Below, piece after piece: positions 1-54,900 of a stretch of 64,000 nucleotides of DNA. Below the pieces are notes generated by a model. It did no database searches, was not told where the DNA came from, and saw only the letters and a program-made list of their open reading frames with translations. Numbering within the stretch: the stretch's first letter is position 1; the number at the start of each line of letters is the position of its first letter. The stretch lies in assembly GCA_022828595.1 (NCBI GenBank), contig JAKGHH010000003.1, forward strand, positions 104,927,583-104,991,582, written 5' to 3'. Made by a program: the position numbers and the translations under genes. Source of the DNA: Nelumbo lutea. Taxonomy: Eukaryota > Streptophyta > Magnoliopsida > Proteales > Nelumbonaceae.

Positions 1-517
1 GTAGAGTCCTCCCCAGGGTTTAGTTTCTGAAATTAAATTTAGATGGGTGTAGCATGGCAGTCCGGGTGCTTCTAGAATTGGAAGAATATGAGGGATGATT
101 AAGGGCTTAGTTACTAGCAGTGTTAAAGGGCATAAAATTAGCTGCTAAGAACAGGTTGAGCAATATTTTGATTCAAGGGGACTGTCAAGTAGTCATCATC
201 CTGGTTAAATGCAGGAAAGGAAGTGCCATTGGTTTTTAAACTTGCGTTAGAGAGAGCATTTCTTTGGGAAGGCAACCGAACTGCTTGTTGAATTTGGTCC
301 CAAGAAGTGTTAATGAAACTGCCTACAGATTAGTCAAATCAGCAGGTTTGTATCCTGTTACTTTGGGGTTATTCAGGACCAGGGTCTTGTTGTGACAATT
401 TCATAGATATAGTTTATTTGAACTCTAGTCAGATAAGGCTACTTGTATTTTTATCTGACTCTTGGCTCCAGCAATCCTTTCTTGACGATGAATGAAATTC
501 AATACTGTATTTATCAA
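1..517 (+). mobile_element. LINE 3' end (RNase H remnant plus tail)
   Basis: Read with several frameshifts and stops, positions about 20-260 give the pattern of the RNase H domain at the end of plant LINE ORF2: KLNLDG, then GSPGASRIG, then ILIQGDCQVVI. The sequence ends near 517 with a short A-rich run after 'tatttatc', a common end of plant LINEs. The 5' part lies outside the window. It sits in an intron of the AAA ATPase gene. It is too damaged to encode a protein. Confidence 0.55.
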
Positions 518-1332
518 AAAAATTAATCTTACAGCTATAAGTACAAGGTGGAATTTGGCCCCTTCTCTCATAGGAGTGTCTATGAAAGTTGGTTTTGTTT
601 CCTTGTTTTTTATTCTTGTAACTAATACTCGTTATCATAAATAGGAAAGCAAAAAAAAGGTTCTCAAAAAAGACCTAGATGTTCCTAAATTCCTACAAAG
701 GAAAGGAGGCACAAAAGCATTTAACCCCTGGCAGACCTAGTTTGTTGAAAGTGCATGCGTGAAAATTGAGTTTAGCAGAACCCTTGCTGGGGCTCCTCAG
801 ACTGGCATGCCAATGGCAAGTAGTAGACTAAGATGTCTTTAAGAAAGCTGCAACTATTGAATGATTTTGATATGGGATGGTTCAAAAACCTCATGAGAGT
901 GCTTTATGTCATGGAACCTAGTGGTTGTCCCAATGTATGGCAAGAAAAGGGAGAGTTGACCAACATGGTTCATTGTGTATGCAGATGTCCAATAAAATGT
1001 TTTGATAAAAGTTTGAGGCTCATTGGGACCTGCAAAATGAAAGAAGATAAGGCACCAAACAGAATGAAGGCTTTATGTACATGTAATAATATTATGCTTG
1101 CAGTGTTGGAGCTTTGGTTTTTGGGAGCCAGGCATATGGTTGTGTTCTGTTTTCTTTTTCCATGATCTTCTCCTTTTGTGTACAACTTGTATATATTATT
1201 CACAATCCATTAAAAATACTTTTATTATTCTCTGTCAATTCTCTTGTTCTCTTTGATGGTTTCTTTGATACCCGGTGAATTCTGAGGCCCCATCAATTCA
1301 TGTATTCTTAGCTGGATAATGTGTATTTGCAG
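518..1332. other. intron sequence, no recognised content
   Basis: This stretch leads up to the splice acceptor at 1331-1332. The only open frames are short (for example 833-1165) and match no family I recognise. It could hold further decayed transposon sequence. Confidence 0.5.
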
Positions 1333-43092
<41,760 letters not shown>

Positions 43093-43531
43093 AGGAGGTA
43101 TCTATAACATCTGTACAGACCATTTTTTTGCTGATTTTTTTCTTCCCCTTCTGCAGCGAACAAAATTAGGGACTGATATTGATGGAGTAGTCCATCATAG
43201 GTTCCCATGTATCATATATAGTGATTGCCTGATGGGTACTGTATCTGCCAATACTATATAATTAATTATATTAGCTTATAGTGATATACTTGTCAAGCTG
43301 TTGATCCAAATGAAGCTATTCTGCTACACTGGTGGCATATTGTCCTGTACAAATTCAATTCTAGTAATGGAATAAGTGTATCATGATTACTTCTCCGGCC
43401 TTGAGTTGATTGTTGCAAGCAGATATATTGATCTAACATGAATGATGAAACAATTTTTTGCTTTTCTACTGTAGCTGTACTGTACACTGAAAGATGCAAG
43501 ACTGCGATTAAAGCGGAGGACCAAGGCTTCA

Positions 43532-43550
43532 AATAAAATATTAAAATAAA
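43532..43550 (+). terminator. candidate poly(A) signals for the AAA gene
   Basis: Two AATAAA hexamers about 440-460 bp downstream of the stop, in an AT-rich stretch. Plant poly(A) signals are loose, so this is only a candidate. Confidence 0.3.
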
Positions 43551-44268
43551 AGCAGAGAATAAATCAAGGTTGTAAAATGAAACAATTTTTTCACTATCCT
43601 TTTGGATCATAAACCAGATGACTCAGCTTTAAATAAATCGTGTACTATTTGATGAGTCCTTCAAATTGCAATATGACGTTGCACGGTACTGAGTACTGAC
43701 CTATTTAAAAAACATGGAGAAAAACAAAAAATGAATTTGCTGAACACCATTGCTGTGTAACCAATAATAACGCCCAACAACCAATCACTTCTCATTTCGC
43801 ACTCTCAATCTCTCACACTCAGCCAATTCAGATTCGACAGAATGCATGATTTGGTTCCATAATTTTGCCAAACTAGTCCGTGTCAAGTTAAGAGAAAGGG
43901 CATGTCCAGGAAAGGAAATGAAAATGAAGACGGTTCAAATGTTAGTTACACCTCGTTGGATAGAATATGGAAGTTGCTTCAATGTCTTTTTGCTGTAGTT
44001 GTGACAGAATTGGGATCTACATCCCATTGTGTATTGGGAACATCTCTCATGAACATGCTGTGAGGTTGGTGTGAGGAGAAGATCCAGTCTTGTTGTAACA
44101 AGACTGGCCTTTGTCATGTATCACCCATGGCCACGTACTAATAAGGCACCAGTCATTCGGGCTAAAAACATCCCAGTCCCAGCACAGCACTTGGGGTTGG
44201 GGTTTTGACTAAACGAGGCCATTCCTTCGTTTCAAACCTGAGAGCTGCTGCGTTAGGGTGAGTGCTGA

Positions 44269-44508
44269 ATGTCAACTGCTAAAGGTGGATTGGCCAAAGG
44301 TGATGAAGAATCTCGTGTAGAGTTGAATTACCCAAACGTTCGTTCAAGGGACGCTTTTCTTACAACCCTTTTCAAACGGAAAATTGTACGTCGGAGGCGA
44401 CGTTTGGATTACTCGAGCAGCTCATATCCAGACCCCAATGTTCGAAGACATGATCCTCCGGTTCTCACTGCTTACTGGATTAAGGGTTTTATAGTTGATT
44501 GCAGCTAA
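44269..44508 (+). CDS. small hypothetical ORF, doubtful
   Basis: A frame of 79 residues starts MSTAKGGLAKGDEESRVELN, has a basic stretch KRKIVRRRRRLDYSSSS and ends in TAA-stop context after FIVDCS. It is not recognised. Its codon makeup is less AT-rich than the flanks, and the leader at 44200-44268 could be a 5' UTR. It overlaps the likely 3' region of two converging genes, so it may equally be chance or an old exon. Confidence 0.2.
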   Translation: MSTAKGGLAKGDEESRVELNYPNVRSRDAFLTTLFKRKIVRRRRRLDYSSSSYPDPNVRRHDPPVLTAYWIKGFIVDCS

Positions 44509-44948
44509 GGTAAATTAAGAGTGGAGATTTCCCATTCGGTAAAAAGGCAAGCTTGAAATTTGAAGATCTAGCTTATGTGAAGAACGTCAACTGGATGATT
44601 AGGTTCCACAAATAATTAAAAATTGCTCATTTCTTTCTTATTGCATCTTTTTACAACATCAGTTTACATGGAAAAAAAATAATGTCCAATCATAACAGGT
44701 AAAGAGACGATTAAAAATAGAATACAAGAAAGATGCCCGGTACCTAGGTGAAACATTTTGTCTTCAGCGAAAAAGCATCAAGTTAGATTGAATTTGTGAA
44801 CAGTTGTAGCTAGATATGCGATCTGGCTGCTCAGTCGCATTATGAAATTCGTTGTCCCGGCACCAGAATAAAAAGACCAATTGGATGGTATTATGCATGA
44901 GAGTTGCATAGCCGAAGTTCATCTTTCAAAACATAAGTTACCTCAATC

Positions 44949-45938
44949 TCAGACAAGTTGCACAACTGCAGCCACCCGTAAAGCACCACCTTGAAGAAGA
45001 TCAGCAAGCTCATCAAATAACAAAGCTGTGCGCCAACCCCAGCCCTTGGGAGCCTTTGGCAACAGAGTCCCTGTCTGCTTGAAGCTTCCAAACACCATTA
45101 CTTCTCTCTTCGATGGACATATTAACTACATAAATAAATGTAAGAAACCATTACATCAAAATAATGTAACACCATCCTTTTTTGTATACAAATAACATGA
45201 AAAAGAAATGGTAATATAATGAATCTACGAGTAGAACCTGGTAACGAGCTGTAACCTTTTCACGAGAATCTACATACATATGAACCTGCAACTCAAATAT
45301 GTAGAATTAATAATTCACAAGGACTAATTATCAAAAATAAATGACCAACCAAAGTGTCAGTTTTCAATATCAACACTGGTCACTACAGAGAGGCTATCTC
45401 TTGGACAGTGGTCCAGAGATCATAATGATTGATTAAATACTGAACAATCCTAAAAAAAAAACAAAGGCTGAAAGGTGTAACACATTGCTTGCTGATCAGA
45501 ACTCACCTTTCTTACAGAATCTATTAGCTCAGCCTTGCGCCGATGGAGAAATAATCCTGATATGGTAGAGAAAAAATAAGCACATGTCTGTCTGTTAACA
45601 TATCCATATTTTCCTCATGAAATGGATAAAGCATTCTCTATCATGATAATAGCCTTTCAACCAGTTATCTTACCAAGAGTGCGCCGCCCCTGTGGATCTT
45701 CATCATTAAAAGCCTGAACACTGACCTATATCACCCATCATACAGAGTTTATGAAGTTCTATAGTAAGAACTCACAAATGAGAATGCTTGGAAATGCCAC
45801 ATCCAAGGTTTTCCCTCTTCTAAGGGGAATCCACTGAGTTAAAGATTCAATACCTTCCAAAGAGAGCCAGCATAAAATACTTCTGGTGAGTGCTTGACTT
45901 GACCATCAGTGAGCCTGTGCACATCCTCAAATTCCACC
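44949..45938 (-). CDS. BTB gene, exons 9-13 (conserved C-terminal domain)
   Basis: Exons 45854-45938, 45674-45725, 45507-45556, 45238-45285 and 44949-45125. They encode [69 protein letters not shown] and [20 protein letters not shown], ending [13 protein letters not shown] and TGA at 44949-44951. This segment resembles the C-terminal sandwich-like domain of germ-cell-less-type BTB proteins, which is an inference from layout. Short introns have no insertions. Confidence 0.93.
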
Positions 45939-48900
45939 CTAACACAATAGTGGGGAAGCATCAGTACATAAAAGTAGGGAGGAATAAAGGGATTAAATGA
46001 TAACAAATTTTCACCAACTACAGTAAGTTTAATAAAGGGGAAAGAAACAAACGCTTGAATGGTAGGTAGCAGAATGCATATGTTCTGCAGTAGGACAGGG
46101 AAGTGGTAATGGGAAATAGCTAGTTGACAGGAAATTACATTTACAGCATTGTGGAAATGAGAAGGCCTATCATTTAATTATAAGATCAAGCCATCATCAA
46201 AACCCCTCCCATTTCTACAAATCAATGGGGCATAATCCAGAAACTAATTCAACTATTATTGAAATTCATCCAAAAAAAGATGGATGGGGTATAATTTTTC
46301 TCTGGTGGCAAAAAAGGTGCTCCATCAACCCGCAATTTCAACACCTTGCATTGGATCCACCATCCACTGACAGGCAAAGGCAATCAAGCATCAGCCATAG
46401 GAGTTCCATGTTACATATCCTTAAAACATGTAACTATTTGCAAGGTGCAATTCAAGGTCAATCTTTTTTATAAGTACCTAGAACAAATGTCACAAGGAAA
46501 TTCACTAAAACCTGTTAATAACCTTACCCAAAACGGAAAGGAGGAAAGTGACGCAAAGGTGTTTTCATATCCAATGATATAGAAGAGGCATCTGCATTTT
46601 CCCACTCTAAGCCAAGGGTATGATCCTGTGGTTCAAGCATATGTACAGGAATGCCACTAGAACTTGGCCCTGCAACTGAAGCTCCAACTAATCTGCTTTG
46701 CAACTCAGGTTCATATCCTCTCTCACCTTGATCTCCATGAACAGGAATGACATTGCTCCCCCCTTGGCTGAGCCCAACCAATGCTGTCAACCCATCTCCA
46801 GAGAGGTCTCCATTAACATCTGCCCTAGCCTCCGATTCATCATTAGCAAGAGGCTGCTGGCAATTTCGGTTTCCCAGTCCAAAGGGGACACGGGAGAAGA
46901 CAAAACGTGTGGGAGGCCAGGCAGCTGTGGATACAAATGTTGTCCCACGCCCAATACCAGCAAGACCATCTATAGGCCCTCTAACATGCACTCGCACAGG
47001 CCTAAAAAGCCCACTTCCTTCACCTTGAGCTGCATCAGCAACATACACATTTCCCACGTTGCCTAGTTGATTGCTCCGGTCATGCTCTTGCATGTAATAA
47101 CCACTTGTAGTAGCTCCATGTGAAAACCCAAATGGTTGTCTACATGCACATGCCATGCTTGTAAGGCAGCAATTTTTGCACGTATCAGCTCCAATTTCTT
47201 GCACCCTGTGGCTTAAAAGCATCTAAATGAAAACAAGAAAAACATCAACGTTTGATTAGCACATGTAGACTTGATTAAAGGTAAAATCAAATCATGAAAC
47301 AGATGTGGGATGCAAAGAGGATCTTTCTCGCCATCCTGACAAGCACAGTAGCACACAAGCTAGGGTTTTTTTTTTTTTTTTGAAGATAGCACACAAGCTA
47401 GGGGTATGGGGTCAGGTGACAATGTGATGGGTCTTAAAATGAAGATCTGTTAGGCTACAAAAACTACAGTTGTATGGATCATAATACCATGTTTATTTTT
47501 ATACTGATCAAGGCAAAACAAAGGATGTAATAAATCAGATGGATAGAATTATCTGATTGAATTAGGACAACTCTTGGGTCCCAAGACTATTTGTTCCTTC
47601 ATGCAAAGCCAAGGTAGGAAGGATGGCTTCATCTCATCCTTTTTTATCAATAATTGCATTTCATCCTTTTACACAAGCATTCCTCATACATAACAGACAT
47701 GTCCCATGCAAGATTAGGTCTTACAGAAATGGGTACCGCACTCTGACCTGTAGCCAAAGACCATCATTCACGGCTTTGCAAGGGAATCCCAACTCTTCAA
47801 GCTGTTTTCTCACATTTAGTAGTGCCTCAAAGGACATGTTACAGTACAGAAGGGAACCACCTTCAAAGAGGCTGACAAATACATCATGATCTTCCCCTTG
47901 GATCTCACAGTTCCCTTTGCCATTATTTTTCACCTGTCTCCTACACACAATCCTGCCACCCCATGAGGGAGGTAGCATCCCACATCTTCCCCACTCATTA
48001 GCCATAAGTCCATTGCAGGAAGAGATTGCTGAAGTACAGTGCCTTGTTTGGTCTCGGGGAAGCCAAACATTATTATTTAAATGGTAGCATGTGCCTTCTT
48101 CAGATGGTCCTTCCATAGCTGCTCCAGTTCCCCCCAATCTGCTTGCCTCAATATCATTTGGTATTTCAACATAAGCACAGGACTTTCTAATTTCATTTGG
48201 ATCTGAAAATGAGCTCCCCAAAGAGGAAGACTGTTCCATCCTGCAGGAATATCTTGATTCTAGATTTGATTGAGTGCCTGAAGATTGTCTAACTTGTTGT
48301 CTGGAATCAGGAATCCCAGCATGGAAATCTACCACACAGTCAGCAAGCTCAACCAGAATATTATGAGCAGTTTTCAGGCCTTCATGATCATCCCTTAAAC
48401 TTAAGTGTCCTAGCCCTGATTCCATTAGCTGCTTACCAGTGCTGCTATCAATTAAACTCTTGCCTTTTACTCCCGATGAATCAAAATTGGCACATCTTCC
48501 CATCTCAGAGCTTGAGCTTCCATGCTCAGAGTGTTCAGCTTTCAAAAGCGCATCTTTTGCAAGTAGTGTGTACAATGCCAATTCAAACCTTTAAATAAAA
48601 AGACAGAGTATGATCTAGTTTTGAAGTCATTTAAAATTATAATCCATAAAAGCCAACTTGGGGCAGATATCAAGTCGCTCACCGTGCCTCTTCACTGGGT
48701 ACCCATAGTTCATCAGAGGTCAGTAGTGCATGCAAAGTTTGAGAAGAAAGTTTTGGCAGCACCTATTCATAAGTTAACCATGGATAAATTCAGTATAATT
48801 GACTCAGAGCCCCATAGAAATATGGAAGAGTATGGAAGAGTATGAAAAAATCACAGTTGGAAGACTCAACTACAAAATTTTACTTGATAACTGTCTTTGG

Positions 48901-51900
48901 AATAAAATCACAGTTTATTTTACAGAACAAAAAAAAAAAACTATATTTGAAAAAAGATGAACACTGAAGTTCTTGATGGAATTTTAAGTAAAATACAAGC
49001 AATTACATAGTCTAAGAATGACCTCAATATGACAAAAGAGTTTTGCAGTTTATTTTACTGATCAAGAAAAAACCATATTTGAAAAAGACAAGACTGAAGA
49101 TAAAATCAAGATTTAATCAACGCAAGTTGAATCAAGTACTAGACCTAGTTATTGTCAAACTTTGGAAAGACAAGGTGCAACCATCAAGGCCCAGCACCCT
49201 TGATCCTTACCTCCTTCAACTCCACAGCACCACTTTGACAAAGGTAGCCCCAACAAGCACTTCTAACCCGTTCTCCATGTATACCATAATCTTGGCTCTC
49301 TGCAAATACCTTTATCATAAATAGAAGCAGTCAAAACCTAAAAGATAGGAATATGTATGTTTTACAAATAGTGGATCACAAAGACAAAGTAGATAGATCT
49401 AACCTGATATGCCAAGAAATTTGAAGTCCAAAGCTCAGATATGATGAAGTCTGTGCAGATAGCACATAAATCCTGCATGGAAAGATCTTCAAGATACAAA
49501 TGAAGAAAACTTCAAGCAATAACACATGCACCAGTGCATGCAGAGACAGCTGGAGGTGCACAGAAGAGATGTACAAAACAGAAAGTTTCTTCAACAACCC
49601 AAAAGGTCTATGCTTCTGACTTTCTGAGGTGTATTAGAGAGGGATCTAGTTTCCATTACTCTATTAAATGGATTACCTGAAGATCAAGAAAGGATGCAGC
49701 AGCAAGAACACGGAATGCATTATTGTCATTAAGCTTTGGATGGTGTCCATAGAGATATGCCAAGGCCATTGCAATGGCCTCTCCATTAACATTGTCATCA
49801 TCAACATGCAAGGTTACAACTGGTGCATTAGCTTCTTTCCATGGACCATGAAGCATATTCCTGCCAGTCACATTATATGGCAGCAAAAGAATGAGAACTC
49901 ATAGAAGCAGAAGTTCACCAAATCAGACTATCAGTAGAAACTTGCACAGGCAAACACATCCCAAGTGCTTGTCTGAAAAATTGGAAACAAAAATTATCAA
50001 AGAGATACCAGTTTATCCACGTAAATATATGCATACATTGATATTTCAGCTAAAAATATACATAGGTTTTTAGCTAAGAACATGTTCATAGCAGAATATG
50101 AAAATGGAGCAAACCTCATACCTAAAATCCACTTGGATCTCTTCACCTCCTCTATGCCCTAAAGAAAACAGAAGGCAGGGACCATAGTGAAGAAGTGGGG
50201 TGATAGAACCCCGATTCAGCCATCTCAGGTTTTGGGGGTTCAGCCGGGCAGTCTACTAAAAATATCCCATGTGGCACCCCCTATCAAATTTGTCTACTCC
50301 AGGAGGACACATCAGCATAATTAATCCCCCCCCCATGTGCGGGTAAATCGGGTTGTTATGCATGAGGTGCAGTAGTATAAATATCACTGAGAAGTTCTGA
50401 GGAAGGACAGAAAAATTACCAGAGTTTTTTTCTTCTTTATCTTCTTTCTTAGGAGGAAGAGCTCCCTTGAAGAAGCTCAGTTTTGCTGTGCAGCTTATCA
50501 ACTGGTATCAGAGCTCGACCTGGGATGTCCACTGCCAGGTCCAGCGCCGTTGATGATTGAGCCGGTCGCCTGGAAGAGCATCTTCACCGGATCGATGGAG
50601 ATGTGAAGGTGATGAAGAAAATCATAACCACCTTCATTTCACTATTCAAGAGGACCGCTTCCAGGGCTAACAGGGAAGGCGAGCAAGAAGGGTCCAATGG
50701 AGACAATCATCAACCACATGGAAGTCCTTCAGGAAGAGCAATCAAGATCAACTTCCCCGTTTTTTCAGGTGATGATCTTGTACCTTGGATTAATAGAGCT
50801 GAGCAATACTTTGCATTCCATGAAATCCCTGCCTCCCAGAGGCTGCAAATCATGGCTATCCACTTGGACGGTGAGGCAAACCTTTGGTATCATTGGTACC
50901 AGAGGTGTCACCCGCAACTCATCTGGCTTGACTACACCAAAGCCCTTAATGTCCGATTTGGACCTTCTGGGTACGAAGACTTTGATGAATCTCTAGCCAA
51001 GATCCGGCAGTCTGTAACGGTTAAAGTCTTAGAGAATATCAAAACCAATTTGAGAAGATAGCATCTAGAGTTCAGAATTGGACAGAGAATGCCTCAGTTG
51101 GAAGTTTTGTAGGGGGCCTCAAGGACGAAATCAAGCATGAAGTGAAGGCCATGCGACCTCTGACTGTTATAGCAGCGGTGGGTCTGGCCAGACTCTTCAA
51201 AGAGAAGATCGAGAAAAGTAAGAAGCCTTTCAGGACTCTCGGCCCGACCCTAAAGGCCCCCCTTGACCACCCTTGAGACAGCAACTCGGTTCAGTTATTA
51301 CGACTTCCCCAGTTCAGGCTGAACCCAGGTCAACCAAAATAACGGGCCAAAACCCTTGCCCAATAAGAAAACTATCATGGGCCGAAATGCAAGCCCAGCA
51401 GGGTAAAAGCTTATGTTACAACTGTGAAGAAAAGTTTGCACCGGGGCACCAATGCTAGGCCCCACAACTTTTCCTATTGCAACCAGAGGAAGATGAGCAG
51501 GAATCCAAGGGTGAGGAGGAGGTCCCCCTATCACCCACGGAGGAAACCAACTTAGAAATCCATGAGATATCCCTGCATGCTCTTATAGGGTCTGTAGCTC
51601 CTCAGACTATGAGGGTAATGGGCTCTATTTCGGGCTGGTGGTGGTTCTAATTGATGGTGAGAGTTCACTGAACTTTATTACCCCCCAATTAACGAAGCAA
51701 CTAGGCTTGGTGGTAGAGCCCACTGGACCTTTTGCAGTACAGGTAGCTAATGGTCACAAGATTGTGTGTGATGGACTTTGTAACCAAGTTGGGCTTCGTA
51801 TACAGGGTTGTTTGTTCTACACAGACCTGCACCCTCTAGGGTTTTCCGGGACAGATGTTATTTTGGGTATCCCCTGGCTGCAACAATGGGGACCCATGTT

Positions 51901-54900
51901 TTGTGATTGGAACCGACTCATCATGGAGCTCACCATTGAATGAGTGCCTTATCAGCTCCAAGGGTTGGAACCAAAGGCCACCTCTATAGATTCCCCTAAG
52001 ACTATACTGAAATGTTGTCAAAATTATGGCGTTCCAACTTTCATACACTTGGGCCAAATGGGCCCAGAACCTATGTTGACATATCTGGATAATGGGGAAG
52101 ATTCAGTTGCTAGACAAGTTCAGCTACAGCAACTACTCCAGGAGTTAGCCCAAGTCCCTACCACCGGAACAGGCTCATGATCACAAAATCGTACTTCACC
52201 TGAGAGCTGCCCCCACAAATGTAAGACCATTCCGTTAACCCCATTATCAGAGGCTAGAAATAGAAATGGTGGAGGAGTTGCTTGAGTAGAAATTCATTCA
52301 GCCCTGTAACAGTCCATTTTCATCACCAATCCTTTTAGTCAAGAAGAAGAAGAAGGATGGGTGTTGGTGACTATGTGTTGATAATAGGGCTTTAAATCAC
52401 ATCACCGTGAAGGATAGGTTTTACCATCCTTATCATCAAAGAGTTATTTGATGAACTGGGACAGGTGGTATTCTTTTCAAAGCTGGACTTAAGATCGGGT
52501 TATCACCAGATACGAGTACACCCCTCATGACATTCACAAAACAGCATTCAGAACTTCAGACGGTCAGTATGAGTTTTTGTTATGCCATTTGGCTTAACCA
52601 ATGCTCCATTAACTTTTCAGAGGCTTATGAATAATGTCTTTAAACCTTATTTGTGCCATTTCATTTTGGTCTTTTTGATGATATCTTGGTTAATAGTCCA
52701 TCGTGGCCAGCTCACATAGATCATCCTCAGCACCCTAAGCATTCTGCGGGAACACCGGCTTTATGCTAAGCCAACTAAATGCTCCTTTGGGCAGACCAAG
52801 GTACACTACCTAATCATTGCAGGAGGGAAGGTGTATCCAGACCCAGAAAAAGTTAGTTGCATGCTGGAATGGGCTCGTCCCACTTCTCAGAAGGCCTTAT
52901 GTGGCTTCTTGGGTTTAACTGGGTACTACCACCAGTTTATTAAGGGGTATGGAGTTGTGGCCGCCTCCTAACTCAATTGCTAAAGAAAAACTCTTTCGAG
53001 TGGGATGATAAGGCTGAACAGGCATTCCTGGCCCTCAAACAGGCAGTGCCAGCCCCTCCCTCTTTGGCTTTACCTGACTTTTCAAAAGAATTTGTTGTGG
53101 AAACAGATGCTCCAGGCAGCGGTATTGGGGTTGTGCTGATGCAACAAGGCCAGCCCATAGCCTACTTCAGCAAGGCTGTCACCACAGGCTCAGTCCAAGC
53201 CCACTTATGAGAAGGAGCTCATGACCATCACACAAGAATTCAAAAATGGCAGGCCTATTTATTGGGAAGGAGGTTCACTGTTCAAACTGACCACATGCAT
53301 CTGTCACTTATTGGACCAGGGAGTTCTTAGCCCAGAACAGCAACATTGGGCCTACAAGTTGTTGGGGTATGACTTCCACATTGAGTACAAGCCCAGTTCC
53401 TCCAACACTGTTGCAGACACTCTCTCCAGAGCTGAAGAATTGCATCTGCTGGGGGTTTCTCAACTTCATTACCAGCTTCTGGAACAGTTGAAAGCAGATG
53501 CTCAACATAATTCAACCCTCACACAAATCAGGTCCAAGTGGCAGCAAGATCCAACATCAGTCCCTGGGTATTCAGTTGTTGATTCCACCTTGTTTTACAA
53601 CGGGAGACAAGTGGTGGCAAACCCATTAGTGTATTCAAACATTATTACTGGAAAGGGATGAGAGACATGATCAAGGAGTATGTTGCTAAATGTTCCACAT
53701 GTCAACAGCAGAAGTACAGTACACAAGTTCCAACAGGTTTGCTTCAGCCCTTGCCAATACCAGAAAAGGTATGGGATGACATGACCATGGACTTCATCAC
53801 CGGGTTACCCAAGTCTCATGAGAAGTCTGAGAAGTCAGTAATACTGGTAGTGGTTGATTGGTTGAGCAAATATGCCCATTTCATAGCTCTACCACATCCA
53901 TATACAGCAGTCACAGTGGCTAGAGCCTATGTCCAGGAAATAACAAAATTACATGGTACCCCAAACACTATACCAACTGACAGAGATCCTCTATTTATGA
54001 GCCACTTTTGGGAGACTTACTTCCAAATCCAAGGAGTTAAGATGTTGCACACAACTAGCAACCATCCTCAAACGGATGGACAATTTGAGGTTCTCAATCG
54101 CTGTTTGGAGACTTAACTACGCTGCCTCACTGGTGACAGGCCTAAACAATGGGCACTGTGGCTGCCCTTGGCCGAGTTCTAGTACAACACCTCATACCAA
54201 GTGTCAACAGGGACCACCCCCTTCAGGGTCATGTATGGGCATGACCCACTAGCTGTATTGCCTTATGAGAAAGGACCCACAGCCGTTGCTGAAGTGGAAG
54301 AACAATTAACTTCAAGAGACGAGGTGTTGAAGGATCTTAAACTCCACCTGCAGAAGGCTCAGCAGAGAATGAAGTTATATTATGACCAGAAACATAGGGA
54401 GTTGGCATTCCAAGTAGGGGACTTGGTTTACCTTAAACTCCAGCCATATAGACAGACATCCCTCGCTCAGTGCACTTGGCAGAAGCTGGCACCCCAGTAC
54501 TTTGGGCCCTTTAAGGTGCTTGAGCGGATAGGACAGGTGGCTTGTCGACTGGATCTACCCCCCGACTCCAAACTAGACCCTGTATTTCATGTCAGCTTGT
54601 TGAAGCCTTGCTTATCTTCAACAGCTAAGGTCAGCTCCAGTATACCCCAGTTCTTTGAAGATGGAACCACCATTATAGAACCCCATTCCATCAGTGGCTT
54701 CAGGTGGGTGAAATCAGGTACTAGACTGATCAAGCAAGTTCTGGTCAATTGGAAGAACCACCCTCTAGAGAACGCCACTTGGGAAGATGTATCCCAACCA
54801 GCTTCAGTTCCCAGATTTCAACCTCAAGAACAAGGTTGTTCCTAAGGGGGGTGGGACTGATAGAACCCTGATTCAGCCATCTCAGGTTTTGGGGGTTCAG

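Larger units (their letters stand above)
43093..44948. other. intergenic region between converging genes
   Basis: This should contain the 3' UTRs of both genes. AATAAA motifs on the + strand at 43532-43537 and 43545-43550 could serve the AAA gene. The right half has one open frame of 79 residues (see separate entry). Confidence 0.55.

Noticed and set aside
833..1165. 110-residue open frame as a gene
   Set aside because: No family motif, intronic position, and an overlapping frame of similar length on the other strand; likely chance.
46698..47066. + strand open frame opposite BTB exon 8
   Set aside because: It is the mirror of a real coding exon on the - strand with correct splice sites and phases.
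50503..50514. tRNA gene fragment
   Set aside because: The match is only the 12-base primer-complementary stretch next to an LTR, not a tRNA cloverleaf.
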